A DNA stretch of 64,000 nt from Anodontia alba. Lineage: Eukaryota > Mollusca > Bivalvia > Lucinida > Lucinidae. Location of the stretch: NCBI GenBank assembly GCA_964016985.1, contig OZ024821.1, forward strand, positions 124,060,035-124,124,034, given 5' to 3'. The position numbers were made by a program, and so were the translations under genes. Within the stretch, counting starts at the first letter, position 1. Each line of letters begins with the position of its first letter. Below the pieces are notes generated by a model. That model worked only from the letters and a program-made list of their open reading frames with translations. It searched no databases and was not told the origin of the DNA. This document shows positions 56,283 to 64,000 of the stretch, piece after piece.

Positions 56283-56718
56283 ACAGAATGTTCCGAAAGT
56301 AGATGCTGTGATTCTGTGCTGCCTTTGTCTAAACCAGAAAGCATTTTTACTTTGCAGTCTAGTTCTTTTTTTTCAATGATTTCAAACTTTTTGTCACTCA
56401 AATCAACCAAATTACTATACTGTAGTTTAGTGCTCTCATCAAGTTGATAAATGTAGTAAGAGATATCGAAACTTGTATTTCTTACAGAAGCAAAGAGTCT
56501 CTCATGCAGGTTTAGAATGCTCTCTTGTTGTTTGGTGAGCACAGGGGTACACTCATTACTTCGAATAGTCTCCAATACAGGAAGTTTGACTCCAGATGCA
56601 TCATACAGGTTTACTAACTTTTCAATTTTCTGGTCTGTCATCTTGGCACAATTACGAACAGGATTATGGTTCACCACACTAGAACTCAGCTCTCTTTTAA
56701 TTGGTTTGTTTGGATCCT
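56264..56718 (-). CDS. Downstream coding part of SWIM-domain gene (broken at both ends)
   Basis: Minus strand, open from DPNKPIKRELSSS near 56,718 to the SINE junction. It includes NPVRNCAKMTDQKIEKLVNL and TKQQESILNLHERLFASV. The last codons before the stop come from SINE sequence, so the native C-terminus is lost. The region is helical and acidic with no domain I recognise. It is joined to the SWIM part through a 23-29 bp interruption (see findings). Confidence 0.5.
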
Positions 56719-56730
56719 GTTAAACAAACT

Positions 56731-57176
56731 TTATTTCACTGGATCATTTGTCAGCGGTTTCCTCACATGCCACATTTGAAGTTTATCAGTACACGATTTC
56801 ATCTGGGGAATTGAGGTTACAAAATCAATCAATGTGTAAAGAACTGCCACCACGTGTTTACACTGCCCATCTACTCCAGCCTGACAAGAGCAGGTAGCCC
56901 ATTTTAATTTTTTACCTCCATCTTTAAAACAGAGATACACTGTGTACGTATTTGGTTTCATTTTTGGTGCCCAAACACTGCGGAAATAAATGTACTTTCC
57001 CACTTTATTACTTGATAAACTTTTTACACGTTCTTCCCGACAGAGGTTATATCCCTCATTTCTATGTCTCTTTGTTGTAACATGTTCAAGGATGACTGTC
57101 TCGTCTATATCTTCTATCCACAAGTCTTCTCCCCATCCTTCTTTAGGAGCAACTCTGTCTTGAAATCCTAGTAGCC
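56731..57176 (-). CDS. Exon encoding a SWIM-type zinc finger
   Basis: A splice acceptor (TTTGAATGTTTTAG) precedes an open frame starting GLLGFQDRVAPKEGWGEDLW. Mid-frame is CSCQAGVDGQCKHVVAVLY, the CxCx(n)CxH zinc ligand set of SWIM domains, preceded by a beta-rich segment (YTVYLCFKDGGKKLKWATC). SWIM domains bind DNA or protein and occur in MuDR-type transposases and YqaJ-associated proteins. The frame ends in TAA shortly after LTNDPVK. It may be a host gene exon or a domesticated or decayed transposon gene; the intact zinc ligands and acceptor favour a recently functional exon. Confidence 0.6.
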
Positions 57177-57396
57177 CTAAAACATTCAAAGAGTCATTTA
57201 AAAGAAAACCAGGGGGAATTAGGCCCTGAATTGCTCATCTGAGTCCGAGCCCGTTCAAAGCTGTACCATCCCTACGCTTTGCCATATACACCTCAAAAGG
57301 AACAAAATTTTGGTAATAACAAAGCTTTTGTCACTGATCTATTCTAAATAAGTCTGACTTTTTCCAGAATTTCCAAGATTTTATAATGTATATAAA

Positions 57397-57590
57397 CATA
57401 GCTCTTGATAAGGCACTTTTTCCAACAAAAAAATATCTATAGTTTTCTTATTTCTCGACAAAAACATATGTTGTGGGTACTCACTAGAAGCACCTCACCA
57501 AGGCACTTCTAATGAGTACCCACAACATATGTTTTCGTCGAGAAATAAGAAAAATATTTACCTGACACCCACTCTTATCTAGGCCTATGA
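57397..57590. mobile_element. MITE with CATAGCTC ends; best-preserved hairpin core
   Basis: The core (57,443-57,553) is an almost perfect palindrome. The arms run TTTTCTTATTTCTCGACAAA, ACATATGTTGTGGGTACTCA, and meet at CACCTCACCAAGGCAC; about 53 bp per arm with a very short loop. The outer ends CATAGCTCTTGATAAG and CTTATCTAGGCCTATG are weakly inverted and relate it to 55,604-55,792. Confidence 0.75.
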
Positions 57591-57596
57591 TGTATA

Positions 57597-57962
57597 CAGT
57601 CGAACTTTAATGGCTCGAACATCTTTGGGACCATAGAAAATTGTTCAAGACAAGGGTAGTTCGAGCCACTGAGGGTTAATCATGGCACCAGTTCAGGAAG
57701 CAAATAGCGATAATTTAGGGAAATCTTTTCGATTTTCTACACAATGATTGTATGTTGAGTGTACTCATTAGAATTGCCTTGATGAGGCGGTTCTAGTGAG
57801 TACATACAACATACGAATTATGATTCCATGATAAAATAAGAAAAAATCCCTAAATATTTGTTTTCTTGAGCTATTGGAAGGATTTTGTAGGGACTGAAAA
57901 AAAGAGTTCGAATCATCCAGGGTAAACGAGCCATCCAGGTTCGAGCCATTGAGGTTATACTG
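57597..57962. mobile_element. MITE with CAGTCGAAC ends (TA target) and hairpin core
   Basis: The left end CAGTCGAACTTTAATGGCTC faces the right end GAGCCATTGAGGTTATACTG, each flanked by TA. The hairpin core sits in the middle (about 57,752-57,812: TGTACTCATTAGAATTGCCT facing AGGCGGTTCTAGTGAGTACA). CAGT-type ends with TA duplication suggest a pogo/Tc1-related source. The 31.2-kb element is a decayed relative. Confidence 0.75.
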
Positions 57963-57967
57963 TATAA

Positions 57968-58262
57968 TGTTATCTAAAATATAAAATATGATCATCATGG
58001 TCCCTACATGCTGCATGCCAAATTTGGTCCAAATCCCTTTAGCAGTTCTGGAGAAGAAGATTTTGAAAGTGTTTTTACCATATATATGGACGTGGCGGCC
58101 ATCTTGAATAATGTATTTGCATGAAATCACAAACTTTAATCTCCCCTTTGCTCAGATGCTTAATATGAAATATAAGCCCAAAGGGCCCAATTCTTTCAGA
58201 GGAGATGTTGTTTGAAAGTGCAATTCTGTCATCATGTATATGGCTTAAGCTGGGGGCATACA
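57968..58262 (+). repeat. Interspersed repeat, first of a direct pair
   Basis: ATAAAATATGATCATCATGG, CTACATGCTGCATGCCAAAT, GGCGGCCATCTTGAATAA and GAAATATAAGCCCAAAGGGC. A second copy lies at 58,430-58,725 in the same orientation. Confidence 0.7.
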
Positions 58263-58429
58263 TGCCTTTATGCACATTTTTTCTTAAAAATTTGTTTCAT
58301 TGATCATGTCTCACATTTTTCACACCATTTTCCTTGAAAAATTATTAAAACAGAAATTTTCACCATTTTTTTTATTATTTTTGACAAAGTCTGTAGGGTA
58401 TAGCAGGGGCATTTGTTATCCAAACCTTA

Positions 58430-58725
58430 CGAAAAATATAAAATATGATCATCATGGCCCCTACATGCTCCACGCCAAATCTGGTCCAGAAGAAGATTTT
58501 TGAAGGGTTTTTACCATATACGGGCATGGCAGCCATCTTGAATAACGGATTTGCATAGAAACACGAACTTTAATTTCCCCTTTGCCTAGATGCTAATATG
58601 AAATATAGCCCTGATGGGCCCAGTGGCTCAGAGGAGATTTATTTTAAAAATGTTGACGACATCGATGTCAACAACGGACCAATGCCCATCCTATTAGCTC
58701 CCCCAGAGCTCTGGTGAGCTAATAA
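58430..58725 (+). repeat. Interspersed repeat, second of a direct pair
   Basis: ATAAAATATGATCATCATGG, CTACATGCTCCACGCCAAAT, GGCAGCCATCTTGAATAA and GAAATATAGCCCTGATGGGC. It continues to CCCCCAGAGCTCTGGTGAGC, a palindrome (GAGCTCTGGTGAGC) at its end. Spacing from the first copy about 462 bp. Confidence 0.7.
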
Positions 58726-59290
58726 AAAAAATGCCATGTTAATATTCCATAAGGCACATTTCTATAATAATATGAAGTGACTCAAATGTATGTGGGGTCT
58801 GGAGACTTTTGGCTGTATAATATTTATAATATTCTTTTACTAGAGATTGAGCAAATAATGCTGGGACTGATACAAACAACATGTCAACTTTGACAAAATC
58901 AATGGACCATGAAATATAGGTCATGGTCTTACAGTATTATTGCACTGATAGCAAAAAAGTGTTAGGGAAGATTATTTATTTCCTTGAACTGCCTGCTGGG
59001 TTTTAAGCAAATGCTGTACTATAACATTTACAAACAAACAAATGTACATGAAAACTGGATGTTATCATAGCATCAGTTGGTTTGTGTCTTTGCATCTCAG
59101 CAGCAGCCAGCCAAGTTTAATAGTTAATAATAAAGACTTTTATCTATTTGATCCATCACTGCAGTGGTTCCCAGCCTCCTTGGACCTGATGTTAGATAAA
59201 CTAGGGGGTACTTTGTGGCTTGCCCCTCTTGTTCTAGACTAGCCACTTACCATATGGGCTAAAATCAAAACATTTTATGGACCTGAACGC

Positions 59291-59585
59291 TTGCCTCGGT
59301 TGCTCAGTTGGATGCGCCGTCCGACTGGAGACCAGGAGGCCGCGGGTTCAACCCCAGATGAGGTTGGAAGCATTCTTTCGTAGAGATTGATCATGAAATA
59401 TTTTCTACGGTCATTCTCTCCCTTCCGCTGATTCAAGAAGGGCAGTTGTCAGTTTCTGGCGGAAGAATGTGCACAATACTGGTTAACCGCCTGCCCAGTA
59501 AACGTGTGGTTAGGTAAACTGACCACGCTCGACATGACCCCATTGGTTTGACCGGGCCGTAAAACCTCAATACAAACAAACAAAA
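59291..59585 (+). repeat. tRNA-derived SINE, full-length copy 4
   Basis: Head TGCCTCGGTTGCTCAGTTGG (A-box), GGCCGCGGGTTCAACCCC (B-box), body TTCTTTCGTAGAGATTGATC and CTGGCGGAAGAATGTGCACA, tail GGGCCGTAAAACCTCAATAC then CAAA repeats. The best-preserved copy in the window. Confidence 0.85.
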
Positions 59586-59738
59586 CCATCGCCATGTGTA
59601 GTGCAACAGCTTTTCCTGAACTTTCGTTCAGACAAGCTAAAAATGGCTTAACATGCATTCTCCAGACACTAAATTAAAAAACAAATCAAACAAATCCAGG
59701 GAGACCCCCAATGAGAAGTAGTAACGCCTCCTCTCATA

Positions 59739-60074
59739 CTAGCTTTCCTCCCCCTCCACCAGCAGCCCCTCTGGATTCAGCTCATAAAAGGGATAAAAAC
59801 TGTTCCATGCTGTGTATAATGTAAAAATTGGGATACCTTTTTTTGACATGACTGGATTCACTGACATTAGGTCAATGCAACCTGGGCAGTGCCATCTAGC
59901 TACAGCTTCAGCTTCATCTTCATCCACTCCCACACAAGCTGGATGAAACCACTCCTGACAGAAATCGCAACACATCATCATTTTGTTTTCATCATTTGGC
60001 TGACGACAAACGCAGTACAGTCTCCTACATGTATCTGTATCAATTTCACTTTGTGCCTTTCTCTTCTTCCCCAT
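59739..60074 (-). CDS. PHD-finger protein, small or partial
   Basis: Minus strand from ATG at 60,074. The start MGKKRKAQSEIDTDTCRRLY is basic. It is followed by a complete PHD finger at residues 18-70: LYCVCR, CDFCQEWFHPACVGVDEDE and WHCPGC, giving the C4-H-C3 zinc set. PHD fingers of this class read histone H3 tails in the nucleus. A pyrimidine-rich tract and CAG acceptor (TTCCTTTTCACACAG) sit 11 bp before the ATG, so a 5' non-coding exon exists upstream. The frame stops at codon 112. A donor-like CTA|GTATGAG overlaps the stop, so the exon may splice on instead, possibly toward the SWIM exon on the same strand. Confidence 0.75.
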   Translation of the reverse strand: MGKKRKAQSEIDTDTCRRLYCVCRQPNDENKMMMCCDFCQEWFHPACVGVDEDEAEAVARWHCPGCIDLMSVNPVMSKKGIPIFTLYTAWNSFYPFYELNPEGLLVEGEES

Positions 60075-60163
60075 GGTAGAGCAGTCTGTGTGAAAAGGAA
60101 AATAACATTATGCAAAACTCATGGAACACACAAAGTCCTGTTAACAGACAAATTAATGTTCTA

Positions 60164-60305
60164 CGAATCAGCGGAAGGGAGAGAATGACCTAAGAAACAA
60201 TTTCATAATCAATCTTTACCAAAGAATTTTGCCGGACCGGAGAATCGAACCCGCGACCTCTTGATTATCGGTCGAATAAGCATCCGACTATGCTATATCG
60301 GGCCC
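60164..60305 (-). repeat. tRNA-SINE head and partial body, copy 5
   Basis: On the minus strand GGCCCGATATAGCATAGTCG and GGTCGCGGGTTCGATTC (B-box), then the GATTGATTATGAAAT body. It lacks the 3' tail. It starts about 90 bp upstream of the PHD gene's ATG. Confidence 0.7.
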
Positions 60306-60524
60306 AGCACGGCTACAAGTGGCAGACCTGTTACTGGTGCTTCAAATAACACTGTAGACGGAAAGATTGATCGCGATTTTTTAATTTTGTCTCATTTATA
60401 TGACTTCGTTTTGACCAAGTCTGTAAATCTTTAGATCAAATATTCTTTGACTTTATAGACTGTCTAAAACTTTATGACTTTCTTAGACCTGGGTATACTG
60501 ATTTTCCGTCAAATACAAGGATAC

Positions 60525-60925
60525 TGTCACAGGGCATAGGTATATAGCTGCTTAAACTGCTTTGTGTACAAGGTGGCTTTTACACTGACGTCGTAGGCTG
60601 TTCTTAGCATACAAGAGGTCCAGCCAGGTTGTATACATTTTTTCACCTGCTACATTTGGCACCATTGTAAGTAACTCATATGTGCATTACATCTCCTTCA
60701 GTCTCATTTCCCACGACTCTCGGATTGAAGTTCGAGAATGAATTTTAATGTGAAGGGACAGAATGTCACAGGGTATATGTAAATAGCACACTTGTACTGC
60801 CTTATGGTGGGAGACGGCTTTTACAGCCACATGGTAGAGTCTTTGCTTAGCATACAAACAGTCCCGAGTTTGATTCCTGGTCAGGGCTTATGCATTTTTC
60901 ACCTGCTCAATAAAACTGTAAAAAA
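60525..60925 (+). repeat. Tandem pair of tRNA-derived SINE-like units, locus 2
   Basis: Two heads about 241 bp apart: GGTGGCTTTTACACTGACG and ACGGCTTTTACAGCCACATG. Unit 2 has GGTAGAGTCTTTGCTTAGCA and CCCGAGTTTGATTCCTGG; unit 1 has GTCACAGGGCATAGGTATAT before its head. This is the same dimer architecture as 25,581-25,940. Confidence 0.65.
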
Positions 60926-61135
60926 TTATGTAACTGGAACTCTTTTTATTTCTGCATGATATTACAATTCGTTTTTTATGCACCACTAGTTAATCGTGTA
61001 GAGACAGACTGTTATTATACTACGCGCGACTACTAGTTTTTTCCGAACTTATAAATCAAAATGAAGTATTTCGCAGCATACTGGTATTGATTCTGCTGCA
61101 TACTGTTAAACATATCATGAGATGCGTGGAATTTT

Positions 61136-61549
61136 ATGTTAGTAAGAATTTCTTACCTTCTTTTACCTTTATTCCGGGCTAATTGTAAGGCTATTGATGA
61201 AATACTGGCTTTTCACATTTATAAACCGCCATATTACGCATATCGCTATCAACCGCTAGAGGGCGCTGAACTGGAAAGTCGCGAATTTGTGTTCACAAAA
61301 TATCGGGCCCCAAAATTTCAGTTTCCTAAATATTTTATTTTGGAAGATTTTGATCTCGATATCATAAAGTCAACACGAGAACATCAAATACTACGAAGTA
61401 AAAATAACAATATATATTTATCTTTACTTGGAAATAGAGGTTTAAAAATCGTCTGCCTAAGCTGCAAACTAACATTTTTGAAGTTATATGTCAGTCAAAA
61501 TATAAGACACTTAAAACCAGTCATTTTTTTTCAACAAATATTGAAATAA
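61136..61549 (+). CDS. Unrecognised ORF, 137 codons
   Basis: ATG-initiated open frame MLVRISYLLLPLFRANCKAI through YKPPYYAYRYQPLEGAELES and FQFPKYFILEDFDLDI. It begins hydrophobic and contains a Tyr/Pro-rich central part, then becomes AT-driven (Ile/Lys/Asn-rich). I recognise no family, see no promoter or splice site of note, and the region is AT-rich, so it may be chance. Confidence 0.2.
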   Translation: MLVRISYLLLPLFRANCKAIDEILAFHIYKPPYYAYRYQPLEGAELESREFVFTKYRAPKFQFPKYFILEDFDLDIIKSTREHQILRSKNNNIYLSLLGNRGLKIVCLSCKLTFLKLYVSQNIRHLKPVIFFQQILK

Positions 61550-61711
61550 CTGCTTAAACTTATCAGAAATTGCTTGAATATAAGGCGACCTCTCTAAAAT
61601 TGCAACCCAATTATTTATATTACAAATGCCTGCCTCTCAAATATTAGGCAGACTGAGTTTAGTCTGCCTAATTTCCTAGTCTGCCTGTTGCCTATATATA
61701 GTCTGCTTAAC

Positions 61712-61816
<105 letters not shown>

Positions 61817-61989
61817 TAATTTTGGGTTTCAAAGCAGCTGTCTCCAAAAGTAACGACCCTTTAGAGGAATGAATACACTCTTAAAAACTAAAACACAGCT
61901 GGTTTCAAGTTTTCTGGACCATACTAGCTAGTTTCGGAGAGTGAGCCACGTACAATGTATTTGTAAAACACTATGCCCCTAACCATATG

Positions 61990-62510
61990 TTTGCCTCTAA
62001 AGATAATACAAGGTAAAAATGACCCAATCTACAAAGGGTTATAACTCCTGAAATAGTTTCAGAATTTATTCACAAGTTAATTTGGTCATCTTCTCATCAC
62101 TACCAATCTGCTCATTAAGTGATATGCTCTAGTTCCAACAGTGAGATATTTTGCTGACAAGGGAAAATGCCAAAATTTACAAAGGGATATTACTCATGCC
62201 CAGAAGCAATAGGCTCCTCTAACTGCCTTCTCATCACTAACAATCTATTTATCAAGTTATGAGGCTCTACTTCCAGCAGTATTTGAGATATTCTGCTGAT
62301 AAGAGAAAATGCCCAAATTTACAAAAGACCATTACTGTTGAAATATTTTTCAGAATTTATTCAAAAGTAACCAGGTCATCTACTCGTCATTACCAATCAA
62401 TTCACCAAGTTTCAAGGCTCTAGCTCCAAGAGTATTTTTTTTTTTAGATATTTTGCTGACAAGGTTAAACATTCTCAAAATTACAAAGAGCAATAACTCA
62501 CACTTACTTA
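61990..62510 (+). repeat. Degenerate tandem repeat, about 145-160-bp period
   Basis: TTTTGCTGACAAGGGAAAAT, TTCTGCTGATAAGAGAAAAT and TTTTGCTGACAAGGTTAAAC mark successive units at about 62,150, 62,290 and 62,448. Each is followed by AATTTACAAA-like and TTACT(C/G) words, and preceded by CATC(T)TCTCATCACTAACAAT-type words. Confidence 0.65.
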
Positions 62511-62739
62511 CATATTACATATAAACTACACTAAGCCATTTTATATAGAATTATAAGAAATTATCACAGCAAAGCCTACATTCTAAATCAACATATACCA
62601 AATGAATACAAAAATGTGCATGCAAATTATACGAGGATATCCTGTGAAAAGTGCATACATGCACTAACATCCAGTTGGGCGGCACCATGCAAAAACCTGT
62701 CTTCATGATTGCACACAACGAACGCCCAGCTCAACCTGC

Positions 62740-62870
62740 ATATCTTCGCAGTCGGATCAGGGCCTTCACTGTCCGCTCACAGAGTCATTGGATACTACAG
62801 GGTGCATGAATGGAGAACAAAGGCATTTTGCATATGTTCGAAGCCACCTTTTCGCTTGACACGGTCGAAT
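62740..62870 (-). repeat. Interspersed repeat (TGCGC family), inverted copy
   Basis: TCGCAGTCGGATCAGGGCCT, TCACTGTCCGCTCACAGAGT and TTCGCTTGACACGGTCGAAT match the 30.3-kb copy (TTCGCTGGCCGCTGC, TTGCTTGACTCGGTC). Confidence 0.5.
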
Positions 62871-62936
62871 TAAAAACATGGAAGTAACTATATAAAGGGA
62901 TGAATCATTTAACTCACGGCAAATTATAATTCACTG

Positions 62937-63190
62937 TCAAGTATTTGTAGGTACCAGTACACGGATCGCCTCGGTTTGACGGTGCAGAATGCCGGTAATA
63001 TCCTCAGTTAAGTCACAGCTTGTGTTAGACATTTGCCTATGTTTGCACACGGCTCTTGACGTCCTACCATAACTTGCAGAAAATATATTCACTATGAAAC
63101 CACTGGGACAGGTTATTGTCTCTTCAACTTTCTCACAAATAAAGACGTGTTTAGTTGTTTTAAAAGAAAAATAGTATGGGTACTTTATGA
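62937..63190 (-). CDS. Exon encoding a SUEL-type (galactose/rhamnose-binding) lectin domain, N-terminal half
   Basis: On the minus strand the frame contains HVFICEKVEETITCPSGFIV, NIFSASYGRTSRAVC, CDLTEDITGI and IRVLVPTNT. The order CE...I.C..G..I.I..A.YGR....C, then C.....D.T, is the SUEL/rhamnose-binding lectin pattern. Such domains bind L-rhamnose or D-galactose in secreted or membrane proteins. The usual C-x-G-x3-C pair before the VP.N motif is missing (HRQTEAIRVLVP). A TGA follows PTNT, so the C-terminal half must be in another exon or is lost. The exact 5' splice position is unclear; the open frame extends to 63,236. Confidence 0.65.
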
Positions 63191-63419
63191 AACAGGCCGC
63201 CTTTACCGTAAAATTCGAACAAGCGGTTCTTAGCAAACAAGGCAGGTCAAAATCAGTTTAGTTGAATTGATATACCTGGTAAATGTCCCAACAATTTTAC
63301 AAAGGAGACAACTTGTGTGACTTCATATTAACATTCCTTAACACAAAAACTATTCTCAGAGGATTTATTCTAAGGGAGAGAACTTGCTTCCTATGTAAGC
63401 GAATTTGTTCCTTTAAGAG

Positions 63420-63915
63420 TTGTCTGAACCCCGCAAGAGATTGCAGACGAGTGGGCAAATCATTTTAAAATGTTATATGGTGGTGATAATGGCAACTATC
63501 ATTCTGATGGATACCTTAACGATATATAAGATTATATCTCTCGGGAAATGCAAATTATAAATGACTCATTGGTAAATTAAGAAAATGAAATCCCAAGTAT
63601 CAGCACAGATGAAGTACAGGCCGCTGCTCTTTTGGCGCATACGGGTAAAGTTGGGAGAGATGATGGAGTAACTTATAAGCATATAATATTTGGCGGAGAT
63701 TTTATATGCATGTTTTTGGCCAAGTTCTTCAATGCAATTGTACAGTTTCCATATACACCAAACCAGATGAAAAAGGGTGTTATAATAACTTTGTTTAAGG
63801 GAAGTAACAAAAGACAACCCTGATATATATAGGGTTATAACGCTGACATCAATGATTCTTAAATTATTGGAAAGAGTCTTATTAACGAGAATTGAACTAT
63901 TCAATAGTATAAAAA
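63420..63915 (+). pseudogene. LINE ORF2 fragment: linker and N-terminal reverse transcriptase
   Basis: The plus strand reads ADEWANHFKMLYGGDNGNYH, the linker after the endonuclease. A frame with DGVTYKHIIFGGD, MKKGVIITLFKGSNKRQP and, after one frame change, ITLTSMILKLLERVLLTRIE follows. These are the RT fingers motifs (KG.II.LFKG...; ITLTS...LLE..L..R). It stops before the catalytic palm, where the lysine-rich-frame repeat begins (63,917). Internal stops at about 63,528 and 63,579. Confidence 0.7.
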
Positions 63916-63916
63916 A

Positions 63917-64000
63917 AAGGTAAGAGAAAAGTCCAGGGAGTGCCACATTCACAAACCGCAGACCCCCCCCCCCACCCCACGACCACAAGAGGAAGAGAAA
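63917..64000 (+). repeat. Edge of the lysine-rich-frame repeat, cut by window end
   Basis: AAAAAGGTAAGAGAAAAGTC then CAGGGAGTGCCACATTCACA, a C-rich insertion, and AGAGGAAGAGAAA. Same edge as at 14.55, 21.4, 40.27 and 50.68 kb, in the opposite strand sense. Confidence 0.65.

Noticed and set aside
63566..63988. 140-codon minus-strand ORF
   Set aside because: It is antisense to a LINE RT fragment that has clear RT motifs on the plus strand.

Overview
This is an AT-rich animal nuclear genomic window with almost no uninterrupted coding sequence. It is dominated by degraded transposons, tRNA-derived SINEs, foldback elements, minisatellites and microsatellites. The style of the repeats (SINEs ending in CAA-type tails, many palindromic MITEs, a long tandem element ending in GGAC repeats, Penelope-like and mariner remnants) and the types of exon seen (SUEL lectin, VWFD, SWIM and PHD zinc fingers) suggest a bivalve mollusc. 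That assignment is an inference; nothing in the window identifies a species.

Layout. 1-330: the 3' end of a plus-strand gene with a poly(A) signal. 330-1,520: a large foldback repeat with an inner hairpin. 2,570-3,340: a Penelope-like GIY-YIG endonuclease fragment. 3,560-5,440: an older repeat split by a dead PIF/Harbinger element. 7,157-7,443: a hairpin-bearing MITE. 7,719-7,813: a TATA promoter and signal-peptide exon on the minus strand. 8,080-9,537: a 37-bp minisatellite. 9,692-11,033: mariner copy 1. 13-20 kb: LINE remnants and an inverted repeat pair. 21-22.4 kb: nested inverted-repeat elements. 23.25-25.6 kb: a gag remnant with a primer-binding-like site, interrupted by mariner copy 2. 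28,375-29,677: mariner copy 3. 38.1-39.6 kb: a Penelope-type reverse transcriptase remnant. 41,500-43,450: a TIR-bounded element made of 155-bp tandem units that have formed 310-bp higher-order units. 44.4-44.9 kb: (AC)n and a 26-bp minisatellite. 45.1-48.7 kb: a retroelement envelope-like remnant. 50,133-50,366: a clean VWFD exon (minus). 56.26-57.18 kb: SWIM zinc-finger exon sequence truncated by a SINE. 59,739-60,074: a PHD-finger exon. About 62.94-63.19 kb: a SUEL lectin exon. 63.4-64 kb: a LINE RT fragment.

Genes. The candidate host exons are mostly on the minus strand: the signal-peptide exon, VWFD, SWIM, PHD and SUEL. They are single exons separated by kilobases of repeats, so the window probably covers long introns or intergenic space of several genes. 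Which exons belong together cannot be settled from sequence alone. PHD lies 5' of SWIM on the same strand and both suit a nuclear protein, so they may share a transcript.

Most interesting signal. A conserved palindromic module, with arms around GTACTCATTAGAACCGCCTC, occurs at about fourteen places. It sits inside at least three element families whose outer terminal inverted repeats differ. This looks like a hairpin cassette carried by unrelated non-autonomous transposons.
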